Shown here piece after piece: positions 56,425 through 64,000 of a DNA stretch of 64,000 bases. The notes under the pieces are model-generated. The model saw only the letters and a list, made by a program, of their open reading frames with translations, searched no databases and had not been told where the DNA came from. The translations under genes and the position numbers were made by a program. The stretch comes from Methylobacterium sp. WL1 (GTDB lineage: Bacteria > Pseudomonadota > Alphaproteobacteria > Rhizobiales > Beijerinckiaceae): assembly GCF_008000895.1 (NCBI RefSeq), contig NZ_CP042823.1, positions 62,001 through 126,000 on the forward strand, written 5' to 3'. Numbering within the stretch: the first letter of the stretch is position 1; each line of letters starts with the position of its first letter.

Positions 56425-57393
56425 ATGCTGGTGGGTAACCTGACGCTGCGTCTCGGACGGGTTCTGTCCCTGGCCGTCCTGCTGGCCGGATACGGCTCCG
56501 TGACGCAGGCCGCCGAACCGGTCTTCCCGCCGGGCTCCCGTTTCGGCTTCGAGCCGCCGGCCGACATGTCGCTGTCGCGGCGCTTCTCGGGCTTCGAGCG
56601 CAAGGAGGGCGGCGCTACCGTGTCGGTGGTGGAACTGCCGCCGAACGCCTTCGCGGAACTCGTGAGCGGCTTCACCGACGCGAACCTGCTCAGCCAGGGT
56701 TTCGCGGTGGAGAAGCGCGAAGAGGTCAAGATCGGCGACAACGAAGGCATGCTCTACACCGGCGAGCAGCCCGCCGATCCGAACGCCACCGCGCCCGCGA
56801 TCCGCAAGTGGATCCTCGTGGTCGGTACGCCCTCCGTGACCGGCCTGATCATCGCGCAGGCGCTTCCGGATGCGGAAACCGAAGAGACGATGCGCAAGCT
56901 GGTGACCGGCGTCACCCTGCGCCCGGCCCTGACCCTGACCCAGCAGGTCGACGCGCTGCCCTTCCGCATCGGTGACATGGCCGGGTTCCGACCGGTGCGC
57001 GTGATGGCGGGCAATTCGGTCCTGCTCACCGCGGGTCCGAAGGACCAGATGCAGAACCTCGAACAGCCGATCCTGGTCTTAGCCCAGGCAGTCCAGCAGC
57101 CGCCCACCGCCGAGCAGCGCGACGCCTTCGCCAGGGCGGCCCTGGCCTCGAACCAAACCATGAAGGACTTCGTGATCGAGCGCGCACAGAGCTACCGTTC
57201 GAATGGGGTCGACTGGCACGAGATCGTGGCCCGGGCCGTCGACATGCCCACCAACGTGCCTGTGGTCGTTTCGCAGACGATCCGCTTCAATCCGGACGGC
57301 TATTTGCGTGCCTTGGGCGTGGTCCGGGAGGATCAGCGGACCGGCGTGCTCGCCAAGTTCCGCTCCGTCGTCGACAGCGTGCAGTTGAAGTAA
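56425..57393 (+). CDS. Exported protein of unknown function
   Basis: 322 residues. Signal peptide (SLAVLLAGYGSVTQA, cleavage near 30). The mature domain starts FPPGSRFGFEPPADMSLSRRFSGFE and has two related halves (each with ...LLxAG/GLIIAQ, MRKLVTGVTLRP and a final FRSVVDSVQLK), as in PsbP-like or MOG1-like folds. Similar unnamed proteins occur in methylobacteria. No partner gene is evident. Confidence 0.75.
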   Translation: MLVGNLTLRLGRVLSLAVLLAGYGSVTQAAEPVFPPGSRFGFEPPADMSLSRRFSGFERKEGGATVSVVELPPNAFAELVSGFTDANLLSQGFAVEKREEVKIGDNEGMLYTGEQPADPNATAPAIRKWILVVGTPSVTGLIIAQALPDAETEETMRKLVTGVTLRPALTLTQQVDALPFRIGDMAGFRPVRVMAGNSVLLTAGPKDQMQNLEQPILVLAQAVQQPPTAEQRDAFARAALASNQTMKDFVIERAQSYRSNGVDWHEIVARAVDMPTNVPVVVSQTIRFNPDGYLRALGVVREDQRTGVLAKFRSVVDSVQLK

Positions 57394-57608
57394 TCCGCGC
57401 TGTCCCCTCGGCGTTTTGCGTTCGGGGTGGACAGTGTCGGGAATACGCCGCGCTCGCCCACCCTGGTGTTCGAACCCCGCGTACTACGGTCAGCACGTCA
57501 CGTGTCTCGACGGACGGCTTCGGAGGTCGTGCGGCTGCACGGACGATGCCGTCGAAGCCGGTGTCGGGGCATGCCCGACCGCGGGGATGGGCGACCCACA
57601 AAAGAAAA

Positions 57609-57630
57609 CGCGGACCCGAAGGCCCGCGCT
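57609..57630 (-). terminator. Rho-independent terminator
   Basis: On the minus strand GCGGGCC-TTCG-GGTCCGC followed by GTTTTCTTTT, 28 nt beyond the stop of the gene at 57658. A stable UUCG-type tetraloop. Confidence 0.85.
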
Positions 57631-57657
57631 TCAAATATTCCGAAAATGACGCTTGGC

Positions 57658-58080
57658 TTAGTAGGGGCGGCCGTACAGCGGCGAAGTCGGGTCCAGACGG
57701 TCGACGAACGAAAGGTCGACGTTGCGGATGGCCGAGGAGCGCGCGCCGATGAACGGGCCGTTGGTGATCGGATCCGGCAGGATACCACGGCCGAAGCGGT
57801 CATTCGGGCCGAAGGCCGGGTTCAGCTGGTTCGAGGCGGCGATCAGGTAGGGGTTGAGGGCCGGGTTGCGCGAACCGCCGGCGCCCGGAACGTTCGAGGT
57901 CAGAGGCACGTTGCCGGCGTCGAGCCAGCTGCGCGGGCGAACGCGGATCGGAAGCGGACGGCTGACACTATAGACGCGACCCGGACCGAAACCCTCCTGG
58001 GCCTGGGCGGGCGCAGACGCCAGGGCGCCGAAGCCGGTGGCGGCGATGACGCCGAGAAGAGAGATCTTAAGCGAGCGCAT
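57658..58080 (-). CDS. Exported protein of unknown function
   Basis: 140 residues from the ATG at 58080 (MRSLKISLLGVIAATGFG); the frame is open further but without a signal. Signal peptide ends at AQA near 28. The mature part is Pro/Arg/Asn-rich (RPLPIRVRPRSWLD, NPYLIAASNQLNPAFGP) with no Cys and little predicted helix. A good terminator follows. No family recognised. Confidence 0.72.
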   Translation of the reverse strand: MRSLKISLLGVIAATGFGALASAPAQAQEGFGPGRVYSVSRPLPIRVRPRSWLDAGNVPLTSNVPGAGGSRNPALNPYLIAASNQLNPAFGPNDRFGRGILPDPITNGPFIGARSSAIRNVDLSFVDRLDPTSPLYGRPY

Positions 58081-58216
58081 GGCCAACCTTGTCTGTGAGT
58101 GCCACCAGTATGGCGACCGAAGCTTAACAGTTCGCCGCCTTTGATAGAACGACGCTTGAGTGGGGCTGTGGTTCCGCCAAAATGGCCGAGCTTCTTCGAT
58201 TTGCCGTATTATGGCC

Positions 58217-59047
58217 TCATTTTTTCGTGTGCGACCGCCGATGGCCGAGCGAACCGGTCGGATCGGAGGCGTCGGCCATCGTCGCCACGCTGCAGCCGCG
58301 GTCGGGGCGCGGCGCCATGAAAGCCGCGGTCGCATCGGGATCCGCCGGATCGTCGAGGCTGAGCGCGTCGATCATGCAGCCCAGGGCGCGTGTTTCGGGG
58401 GGATGACCGAGCGGTGCACAGAGCCAGCCGTCGAGCCGGAACGCTCGGTCGCGCGTGACGAAGCCGGTGCAGGTCCGGCGTGTCGGCCCTCCGAGCGTCA
58501 CCTCCAGCGTTTCCACCACACCGAACTTGGTGACGATCCGGCCGCCCGGGCCGGTCCGGACCACCGCCAGCGCCGGCCCGTCGGTGGCCGGGCCGCCCGC
58601 GGCACGCCGGGCCATCAGGATGAACAGACCCGTTGCCGCCCGGGCGGCGGCGCCGCGGATCAGCGTAACCCGGAGCGCCGGGGCTTCGAGGGCTTCGAAC
58701 GCGCCGCGCGTCAGCGCATCCTCGCGAAGGCCGGTTGAGGGGTCGATCCGGCCGGGGGTGATCCGGACCGGATCGATCCCGGGTTCCGCAAGCCCGAAAC
58801 GGGCGGGCGCCGCCACGGTGGGAACCTTCGCGGCGGGGGTCGACGGCACGAAGGGTGCTTCGGGCCGGACCGCGACCACGGCGTCCGGAGACACGGGTGT
58901 TGCCGGCCGCGCATAGAGGTAGAGTGTAGCGATCATCGCCGAGGCCACGACAAGGCGCAGGCCCAAACCGGCCAGCGAGAGCTTGCGGCGGCCTTCGGGC
59001 TCTTCGGGCGAGCGCTCCCTATCTCGGCTCGGATCGTCGGCGTGCAT
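58217..59047 (-). CDS. Membrane-anchored protein of unknown function
   Basis: 276 residues from the ATG at 59047 (MHADDPSRD); an upstream ATG (residue -24) is possible. A charged cytoplasmic start, one membrane segment (LGLRLVVASAMIATLYLYA, about 30-48), a Pro/Ala/Val linker and a C-terminal domain with two Cys (RTCTGFVTRD, DGWLCAPLG) and TLIRGAAARAA. No family recognised. The composition fits a real gene. Confidence 0.68.
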   Translation of the reverse strand: MHADDPSRDRERSPEEPEGRRKLSLAGLGLRLVVASAMIATLYLYARPATPVSPDAVVAVRPEAPFVPSTPAAKVPTVAAPARFGLAEPGIDPVRITPGRIDPSTGLREDALTRGAFEALEAPALRVTLIRGAAARAATGLFILMARRAAGGPATDGPALAVVRTGPGGRIVTKFGVVETLEVTLGGPTRRTCTGFVTRDRAFRLDGWLCAPLGHPPETRALGCMIDALSLDDPADPDATAAFMAPRPDRGCSVATMADASDPTGSLGHRRSHTKK

Positions 59048-59390
59048 GATGCCCCGTGCGGACGGCCGCAGGATCTTGGCCGAAAGGCTCGGCCGGAAGT
59101 CTCGGCCGCCCCCGATCATCGCTGCACGAGGTTGATCACCACCCTCCAAGCGGGTGTCATGCCCGGCATTCCCGCCACAGGGTGAATCGATCCTTGCACC
59201 GCGGTCGCTAGTCTTGACAGCCCCGCGCCATCGGCGCCTTGCTCGACGCGGCTGCCACACCCACCTCGTGGGTGTTCGCGGCCGTGCCCGTTCGGCGGGT
59301 GCCCCTTCGGCGCGAACGATCCTTCGGCCGATTTTGCTGGCAGGAGCGCGGCACCCGGATCAGCCGGGGCTTTCCGCGCGGAGACGAGAG
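59048..59390. promoter_or_regulatory. asd upstream region
   Basis: 343 bases between two divergent genes. TTGACA occurs at 59214-59219, but no convincing -10 box follows. A perfect 8-bp hairpin (ACACCCAC-CTC-GTGGGTGT) is at 59257-59275. No gene is evident. Confidence 0.4.
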
Positions 59391-60431
59391 ATGGGTTACA
59401 AGGTCGCCATCGTAGGCGCCACGGGCAACGTGGGCCGTGAGATGCTGGATATCCTGGCCGAGCGGGCCTTCCCCGCCGACGAGGTCGTGGCGCTGGCCTC
59501 GCGCCGCAGCCAGGGTCAGGAAGTCTCCTTCGGCGACAAAACGCTCAAGGTCAAAGCCCTCGACACCTACGATTTCTCCGACACGGACATCTGCCTGATG
59601 TCGGCGGGCGGCGAGACCTCCAAGGAGTGGTCGCCCCGCATCGGCCAGCAGGGCTGCGTGGTGATCGATAACTCGTCGGCGTTCCGCTACGACGCGGATG
59701 TGCCGCTGATCGTGCCGGAGGTGAATGCCGACGCGGTCGTGGGCTTCACCAAGCGCAACATCATCGCCAACCCGAACTGCTCGACCGCCCAGCTGGTCGT
59801 CGCCCTCAAGCCCCTGCACGAGGCTGCCACGATCAAGCGGGTGGTGGTCTCGACCTATCAGTCGGTTTCGGGCGCCGGCAAGGAGGCGATGGACGAGCTG
59901 TTCAACCAGACCCGCGCTGTCTTCACCGCCGGCGACATCAAGGAAGGCGGCAAGTTCACCAAGCGGATCGCCTTCAACGTCATCCCCCACATCGACGTGT
60001 TCATGGAGGATGGCTACACGAAGGAAGAGTGGAAGATGGTCGCCGAGACCAAGAAGATGCTCGACCCGAAGATCAAGCTGACGGCGACCGCCGTGCGCGT
60101 GCCGGTGTTCATCGGCCATGCCGAGGCGGTGAACGTCGAGTTCGAGCGTCCGCTCTCGGCCGAGCGGGCCACGGAGATCCTGCGCTCCGCCCCCGGTGTG
60201 CTTGTGGTCGATAAGCGCGAGAACGGCGGCTACATGACCCCGCACGAGGCGGCCGGCGAGGATGCGACCTACATCTCGCGCATCCGCGAGGACGCGACCA
60301 TCGAGAACGGCCTGAACTTCTGGTGCGTGTCCGACAATCTGCGCAAGGGTGCCGCCCTCAACACGGTGCAGATCGCCGAGGTTCTGGTGAACCGCAAGCT
60401 GCTCACCCGGGCCAAGCCCAAGTCGATGTAA
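59391..60431 (+). CDS. asd: Aspartate-semialdehyde dehydrogenase
   Basis: 346 residues from the ATG at 59391 (MGYKVAIVGATGNVGREML). NADPH-binding GATGNVG (9-15) and the active-site Cys130 in NPNCSTAQLV. Reduces aspartyl phosphate to the semialdehyde for Lys, Met, Thr and DAP. The frame is open upstream to 59154 but that part lacks conservation. Convergent with livF. Confidence 0.96.
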   Translation: MGYKVAIVGATGNVGREMLDILAERAFPADEVVALASRRSQGQEVSFGDKTLKVKALDTYDFSDTDICLMSAGGETSKEWSPRIGQQGCVVIDNSSAFRYDADVPLIVPEVNADAVVGFTKRNIIANPNCSTAQLVVALKPLHEAATIKRVVVSTYQSVSGAGKEAMDELFNQTRAVFTAGDIKEGGKFTKRIAFNVIPHIDVFMEDGYTKEEWKMVAETKKMLDPKIKLTATAVRVPVFIGHAEAVNVEFERPLSAERATEILRSAPGVLVVDKRENGGYMTPHEAAGEDATYISRIREDATIENGLNFWCVSDNLRKGAALNTVQIAEVLVNRKLLTRAKPKSM

Positions 60432-60452
60432 GCCGGCCCGACAAGCCAGCCG

Positions 60453-60484
60453 GACGGCCATGATCGGAAACGATCACGGCCGTC
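60453..60484 (+). terminator. Terminator of asd, possibly bidirectional
   Basis: GACGGCCATGATCG-GAAA-CGATCACGGCCGTC, a 15-position stem with one A-C mismatch and a GAAA tetraloop, followed by GTCGTTTC, between the convergent asd and livF stops. Confidence 0.75.
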
Positions 60485-60507
60485 GTCGTTTCAGGTGGCT
60501 GTCTGGC

Positions 60508-61230
60508 TCAATGACCGCCGCCGAGATAGGCCGCGCGCACCGCCGGATCGCTCTTGAGCTGCGCGGCCGGCCCCTGGAACCGGATGCGTCCGTTCTCCAG
60601 CACGTAGGCGTGGTCGGCGACGCCGAGTGCCGCCATGGCGAACTGTTCGACCAGCAGCATCGTCACACGCTCCTCCTTGAGCTGGCGGATGATGCGGAAC
60701 ACCTCCTCCACCAGCTTGGGCGCCAGCCCCATGGACGGCTCGTCCAGCAGGAGAATCTCCGGGCGCAGCATCAGGGCCCGGCCCATGGCCAGCATCTGCT
60801 GCTCGCCGCCCGACAGGGTGCCGGCGAGCTGGGTGCGCCGCTCCTTCAAGCGCGGGAACAGGCTGAACGCCCGCTCGCGGTCGGCCGCGACATCGCCCTT
60901 CGGCCGTGATCCGGTCAGCCGCGGGAAAGCGCCGAGCGTCAGGTTGTCCTCGACCGACAGCGTCGGGAACACCCGGCGGCCCTCCGGCGAATGCGCGAGG
61001 CCTTCGCGGGCGACGTCGTGGCTGTCGAGGCCGCCGATCTCGCGACCGTTGAGCCGGATGGTGCCGGCACGCGGCCGTATCATGCCCGAGAGCGCCCGCA
61101 TGGTGGTGGTCTTGCCGGCGCCGTTGGAGCCGATCAGCGTCACCACCTGGCCCTTCGGCACCTGGAAGGTGAGGCCGTGCAGGACCTCGATCTGGCCATA
61201 GCCGGCGTGAAGATCGGAGACCTCAAGCAT
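60508..61230 (-). CDS. livF: Branched-chain amino acid ABC transporter ATP-binding protein LivF
   Basis: 240 residues. Walker A IGSNGAGKTTTMRAL, signature LSGGEQQMLAMGRAL, Walker B ILLLDEPSMGLAPKL. One of the two ATPases of the LIV importer. Overlaps the 3' end of the livMG gene by 8 bp. Confidence 0.94.
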   Translation of the reverse strand: MLEVSDLHAGYGQIEVLHGLTFQVPKGQVVTLIGSNGAGKTTTMRALSGMIRPRAGTIRLNGREIGGLDSHDVAREGLAHSPEGRRVFPTLSVEDNLTLGAFPRLTGSRPKGDVAADRERAFSLFPRLKERRTQLAGTLSGGEQQMLAMGRALMLRPEILLLDEPSMGLAPKLVEEVFRIIRQLKEERVTMLLVEQFAMAALGVADHAYVLENGRIRFQGPAAQLKSDPAVRAAYLGGGH

Positions 61231-63277
61231 GGGCGTGCTCCGGGCTGCTGCCGCCCATGTCGTCGGGGGCGCCGAGATAGGCCTCGATCACCTTGGGATC
61301 CTGCTGCACTTCGCGCGCACCGCCCTCGGCGATCTTGTGGCCGAAATCCAAGACGCTGACCCGGTCGCACAGGCCCATGACGACATCCATGTGGTGCTCG
61401 ATCAGGATCACCGTGATGCCGGCGTCGCGGATCTTGCGAATGATCGCCACCAAGTCCGCGATGTCGGGCGCGGTGAGGCCGGCAGCCGGCTCGTCGAGCA
61501 GCAGGAGCACGGGGTCTAGGGCCAGCGCGCGGCCGATCTCGAGGAGGCGCTGCTTGCCGTAGGGCAAGTTGCGCGCCTCCTCCTGGGCGAGGGCGCTCAA
61601 GCCCATGAAGTCGAGGATCGACATGGCGCGGGCCCGGGCCTCGCGCTCCTCGCGCCGACGGCGGGGCGTGCCGAGGATCGCGTCGAAGATCGTGCCCCGG
61701 AAGGTGTGGTGCAGGCCGACCAGCACGTTCTCCAGCGCGGTCATCTCATGGAAGAGTTGCACGTTCTGGAAGGTGCGGGCGACACCAGACAGGGCGATCT
61801 CGGAGGGCGTGCGCCCGTCGATGCGCCGGCCGCCCGCCACCGCCAGCGTCACCGAGCCGGCCGTGGGTTTGTAGATGCCGGTGAGCACGTTCATCATCGT
61901 GCTCTTGCCCGAACCGTTCGGCCCGATCAGGCCGTGGATCGTGCCGGGCTTCACGGTGAGGTCGATCCCGGCGAGCGCCTTCAGGCCGCCGAACTGCATC
62001 AGGACCTGCTCGACCTTGAGCAGCGCGTCCCCGCCCGCATCGCCGCGCTGGGCGATCAGCGCCGCACCGCTGGCCGCGAGGTCGCGCCCTTCGGCCGTGT
62101 GGGCCGGGCGCAGGGCCGGGATCGTCTGGCGCAGGAAGCCGACGATGCCGTCCGGCAGGTAGTAGACCACGAACAGGATCATCAGGCCGAAGACCGTCAG
62201 GCGGAAATCGGTTACCGATTGCAGCGCCAGGGTCGCCGGCAGGAACAGCACGCACAGCACCACCGGTACCAGGATGGCGTAGCGGTTCGGCTGCTTGCGG
62301 ATGAAGGCAAGTGCGCCGACGATGATTGCGGCTGCCGCGATGATCCCGGCCATGATCCGGACCAGCTCGATATCGGCCAGGATGTTGGGCATCATCACGA
62401 TGATCGCGGAGCCGATCAGCGGGCCCGAGCGTGACTTGCGGCCCCCCATGGTGACGGCCAGCAGGAACAGCACCGTCAGCTCGAACCCGTAGGAGTTCGG
62501 CGCGACGTAGCGCTCGGACCAGGCGAACAGCGCTCCGGCGAGGCCGGCCAGCGCTGCCGAGACCACGAAGGCGTAGACCTTGTAGCGGTAGACGCTGACG
62601 CCCATGCAGTCGCAGGCGATCGGCGAGTCGCGCAGCGCCTCGAAGGCCCGGCCGAAGGGCGAGCGCACCACCCGGTTCACCACCAGGATCGTGAGCAGCA
62701 GCGCGGCGCAGACGAGATAGTAGAATTCGAGCTTCCGGCCGGCCGCCCCCCAGGGGGCCTGCATGCCGATCAGCGAGAAATCGAGCACCCGGGCCGGTGG
62801 CAGGGTGATGCCGAGCGGGCCGTTGGTGATTGGCGTCAGCTCGTTGATGAAGATCTGGATGATCGTGCCGAAGGCCAGCGTGACCATCGCGAGATACGGC
62901 CCGGTCACCCGCAGCGCCGGAACCGCCAGCAGGACCCCGAAGGCCGCCGTTACGCCGACGCCCGCGACAAGCCCGAGCCAGATGCCGATCTTGAAGTGCA
63001 GGAACAGCGTCGCGGCCGCGTAGGCTCCGATACCGAACAGGCCGGCATGGCCGAGCGAGACCTGGCCGGTATAGCCGACCACGATATCGAGGCCGAGGAT
63101 CAGGATCGCGTAGATCGCGATCACGGTCAGCAGGTGGATGTAATAGGTGCTCGTCACCACCAGCGGGAACGCCACGAGGGCGACGACCAGCAGCACGGCG
63201 CCGACGAGGCCGAGGCCGCGGGCGTTCGGGGCCGGCGCGTGACCGGCGGCGGCGGGCGCGAGGGCGGATTGCGCCAT
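61223..63277 (-). CDS. livMG: Fused LivM permease-LivG ATPase of branched-chain amino acid ABC transporter
   Basis: 684 residues from the ATG at 63277. The permease part (about 1-335) has ~8-10 membrane segments with GYTGQVSLGHAGLFGIGAYA; a helical linker (340-420) follows. The ATPase part (about 430-684) has Walker A IGPNGSGKSTMMNVL, signature LPYGKQRLLEIGRAL and Walker B LLLLDEPAAGLTAPD. No stop separates the two halves, so this is a true fusion, common in Hyphomicrobiales. Overlaps livF. Confidence 0.93.
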   Translation of the reverse strand: MAQSALAPAAAGHAPAPNARGLGLVGAVLLVVALVAFPLVVTSTYYIHLLTVIAIYAILILGLDIVVGYTGQVSLGHAGLFGIGAYAAATLFLHFKIGIWLGLVAGVGVTAAFGVLLAVPALRVTGPYLAMVTLAFGTIIQIFINELTPITNGPLGITLPPARVLDFSLIGMQAPWGAAGRKLEFYYLVCAALLLTILVVNRVVRSPFGRAFEALRDSPIACDCMGVSVYRYKVYAFVVSAALAGLAGALFAWSERYVAPNSYGFELTVLFLLAVTMGGRKSRSGPLIGSAIIVMMPNILADIELVRIMAGIIAAAAIIVGALAFIRKQPNRYAILVPVVLCVLFLPATLALQSVTDFRLTVFGLMILFVVYYLPDGIVGFLRQTIPALRPAHTAEGRDLAASGAALIAQRGDAGGDALLKVEQVLMQFGGLKALAGIDLTVKPGTIHGLIGPNGSGKSTMMNVLTGIYKPTAGSVTLAVAGGRRIDGRTPSEIALSGVARTFQNVQLFHEMTALENVLVGLHHTFRGTIFDAILGTPRRRREEREARARAMSILDFMGLSALAQEEARNLPYGKQRLLEIGRALALDPVLLLLDEPAAGLTAPDIADLVAIIRKIRDAGITVILIEHHMDVVMGLCDRVSVLDFGHKIAEGGAREVQQDPKVIEAYLGAPDDMGGSSPEHAHA

Positions 63278-63282
63278 AGATG

Positions 63283-64000
63283 TCAGACCTTCTTGATCAC
63301 GGCCTTGCCGAACAGGCCGACCGGGCGGATCGAGAGCACAACGAGGAGGAGGATCAGGCCCGGCACGTCCTTGTAGCCGGTCGAGATGTAGAAGCCGGTC
63401 AGCGTCTCCGCGACGCCGAGGATCAGGCCGCCGACGATCACGCCGAGGCCGGATTCCAGCCCGCCGATGATCGCCACCGCGAACGCCTTCAGGGCCAGCA
63501 CCGCGCCCATGGTGGCCCCAGTGAGCGTCACCGGGGCCACGAGCACGCCCGCGAAGGCCGCCGTCATGGCGCTGATCGAGTAGGAGAGGGTGATGATCCG
63601 CTTGGTGTTGATGCCCATCAGGCCGGCGGCGTCGATGTCGTTGGAGGTGGCCACGACCGCCTTCCCCCAGATCGACTTGCGATTGAAGATCTCGACACAG
63701 AGCATCATCAGCAGTGCGCCGGCCACGATCAGTATCTCCATCGGCAGGACGCGGACGCCACCGACCTCCACCGCCGCGTCGGGCAGCGGTGAGGGGAACT
63801 TCAGATCGTCCCGCCCCCAGATGTTCTCGGCGAGGTTCCGGAATATGATGCCGAGAGCGATGGTGGCCATGATCCACCCGTACTCGGACTTGATCTTGAT
63901 CGCCGGACGGACGGCGAGCCGCTCGACCACGGCGCCGAGGGCGAAGCCGAAGACCAGCACCAGCGGGATCATCAGCCAGTAGCCGGTGAACGGAGCCAGC
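63283..64000 (-). CDS. livH: Branched-chain amino acid ABC permease LivH (N-terminus outside window)
   Basis: 239 codons of the C-terminal part, open to the window edge (TGYWLMIPLVLVFG directly upstream of an internal Met). Permease pattern with GKAVVATSNDIDAAGLMGIN and GVIVGGLILGVAETLTGFYI, several membrane segments. Ends 5 bases before the livMG start. The remaining LIV parts (5' end, binding protein) would lie beyond the window. Confidence 0.93.
   Translation of the reverse strand, partial: LAPFTGYWLMIPLVLVFGFALGAVVERLAVRPAIKIKSEYGWIMATIALGIIFRNLAENIWGRDDLKFPSPLPDAAVEVGGVRVLPMEILIVAGALLMMLCVEIFNRKSIWGKAVVATSNDIDAAGLMGINTKRIITLSYSISAMTAAFAGVLVAPVTLTGATMGAVLALKAFAVAIIGGLESGLGVIVGGLILGVAETLTGFYISTGYKDVPGLILLLVVLSIRPVGLFGKAVIKKV

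Overview
The window is GC-rich, densely coded chromosomal DNA from an alphaproteobacterium. The most likely source is Methylobacterium/Methylorubrum or a close relative in the Hyphomicrobiales. This is inferred from a MucR/Ros regulator, a ~1,600-residue NAD-glutamate dehydrogenase, a phasin, the block rppH / divergent polysaccharide deacetylase / ctpA / envC / rlmH / rsfS / nadD / proA / proB / obg / GNAT / rpmA / rplU, and a fused LivM-LivG transporter subunit. I saw no rRNA, tRNA, CRISPR array, insertion sequence or phage module. The window reads as core chromosome with small accessory pockets.

Layout. 1-3,500: end of a catabolic cassette (SDR dehydrogenase, APH-like kinase, DUF6285 protein) facing an acyl-CoA ligase; the gene set resembles the levulinate/4-hydroxyacid (lva) pathway of Pseudomonas putida. 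3,700-6,500: phasin and hydrolase, an XRE regulator and a decayed cupin gene. 6,500-13,650: a pseudouridine synthase running in frame into rsmD, stress proteins (DUF1328, CsbD), tadA, an SDR lacking the usual catalytic Tyr, an outer-membrane barrel protein and a MucR homologue lacking zinc ligands. 13,750-27,400: regulators and transporters (LacI, MarR, four MFS pumps) around the giant glutamate dehydrogenase, plus DoxX and a DUF3313-type lipoprotein. 27,500-37,900: guaB, a PanE-like reductase, an RsmB-type methyltransferase, an esterase, an O-antigen ligase-like protein, DUF2937, a WD40 protein coupled to DUF1275, a CheY-like regulator and a secreted protein. 38,000-51,400 (almost all minus strand): the conserved envelope, ribosome and proline block. 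51,600-60,500: YceI, ruvA, bfd-bfr, dapB, gpmA, alkB, three exported or anchored proteins of unknown function, and asd. 60,500-64,000: branched-chain amino-acid ABC transporter (livF, livMG, start of livH).

How genes work together. dapB and asd both serve the aspartate/lysine/DAP pathway. proB and proA make proline. bfd and bfr store and release iron. envC and ctpA act in cell-wall remodelling. rsmD, the RsmB-like enzyme, rlmH, tadA and the pseudouridine synthase modify RNA. rplU, rpmA, obgE and rsfS act in ribosome assembly or silencing.

Most notable: (1) the lva-like cassette; (2) conserved genes rlmH, proA and the pseudouridine synthase are all broken by small indels that shift the frame in the same direction, mostly at G/C-rich positions, which suggests either assembly deletions or recent decay; (3) a hidden cupin pseudogene; (4) a zinc-ligand-deficient MucR; (5) a near-perfect palindrome just before the marR start; (6) a perfect 9-bp hairpin inside the 3' end of bfd just before bfr.
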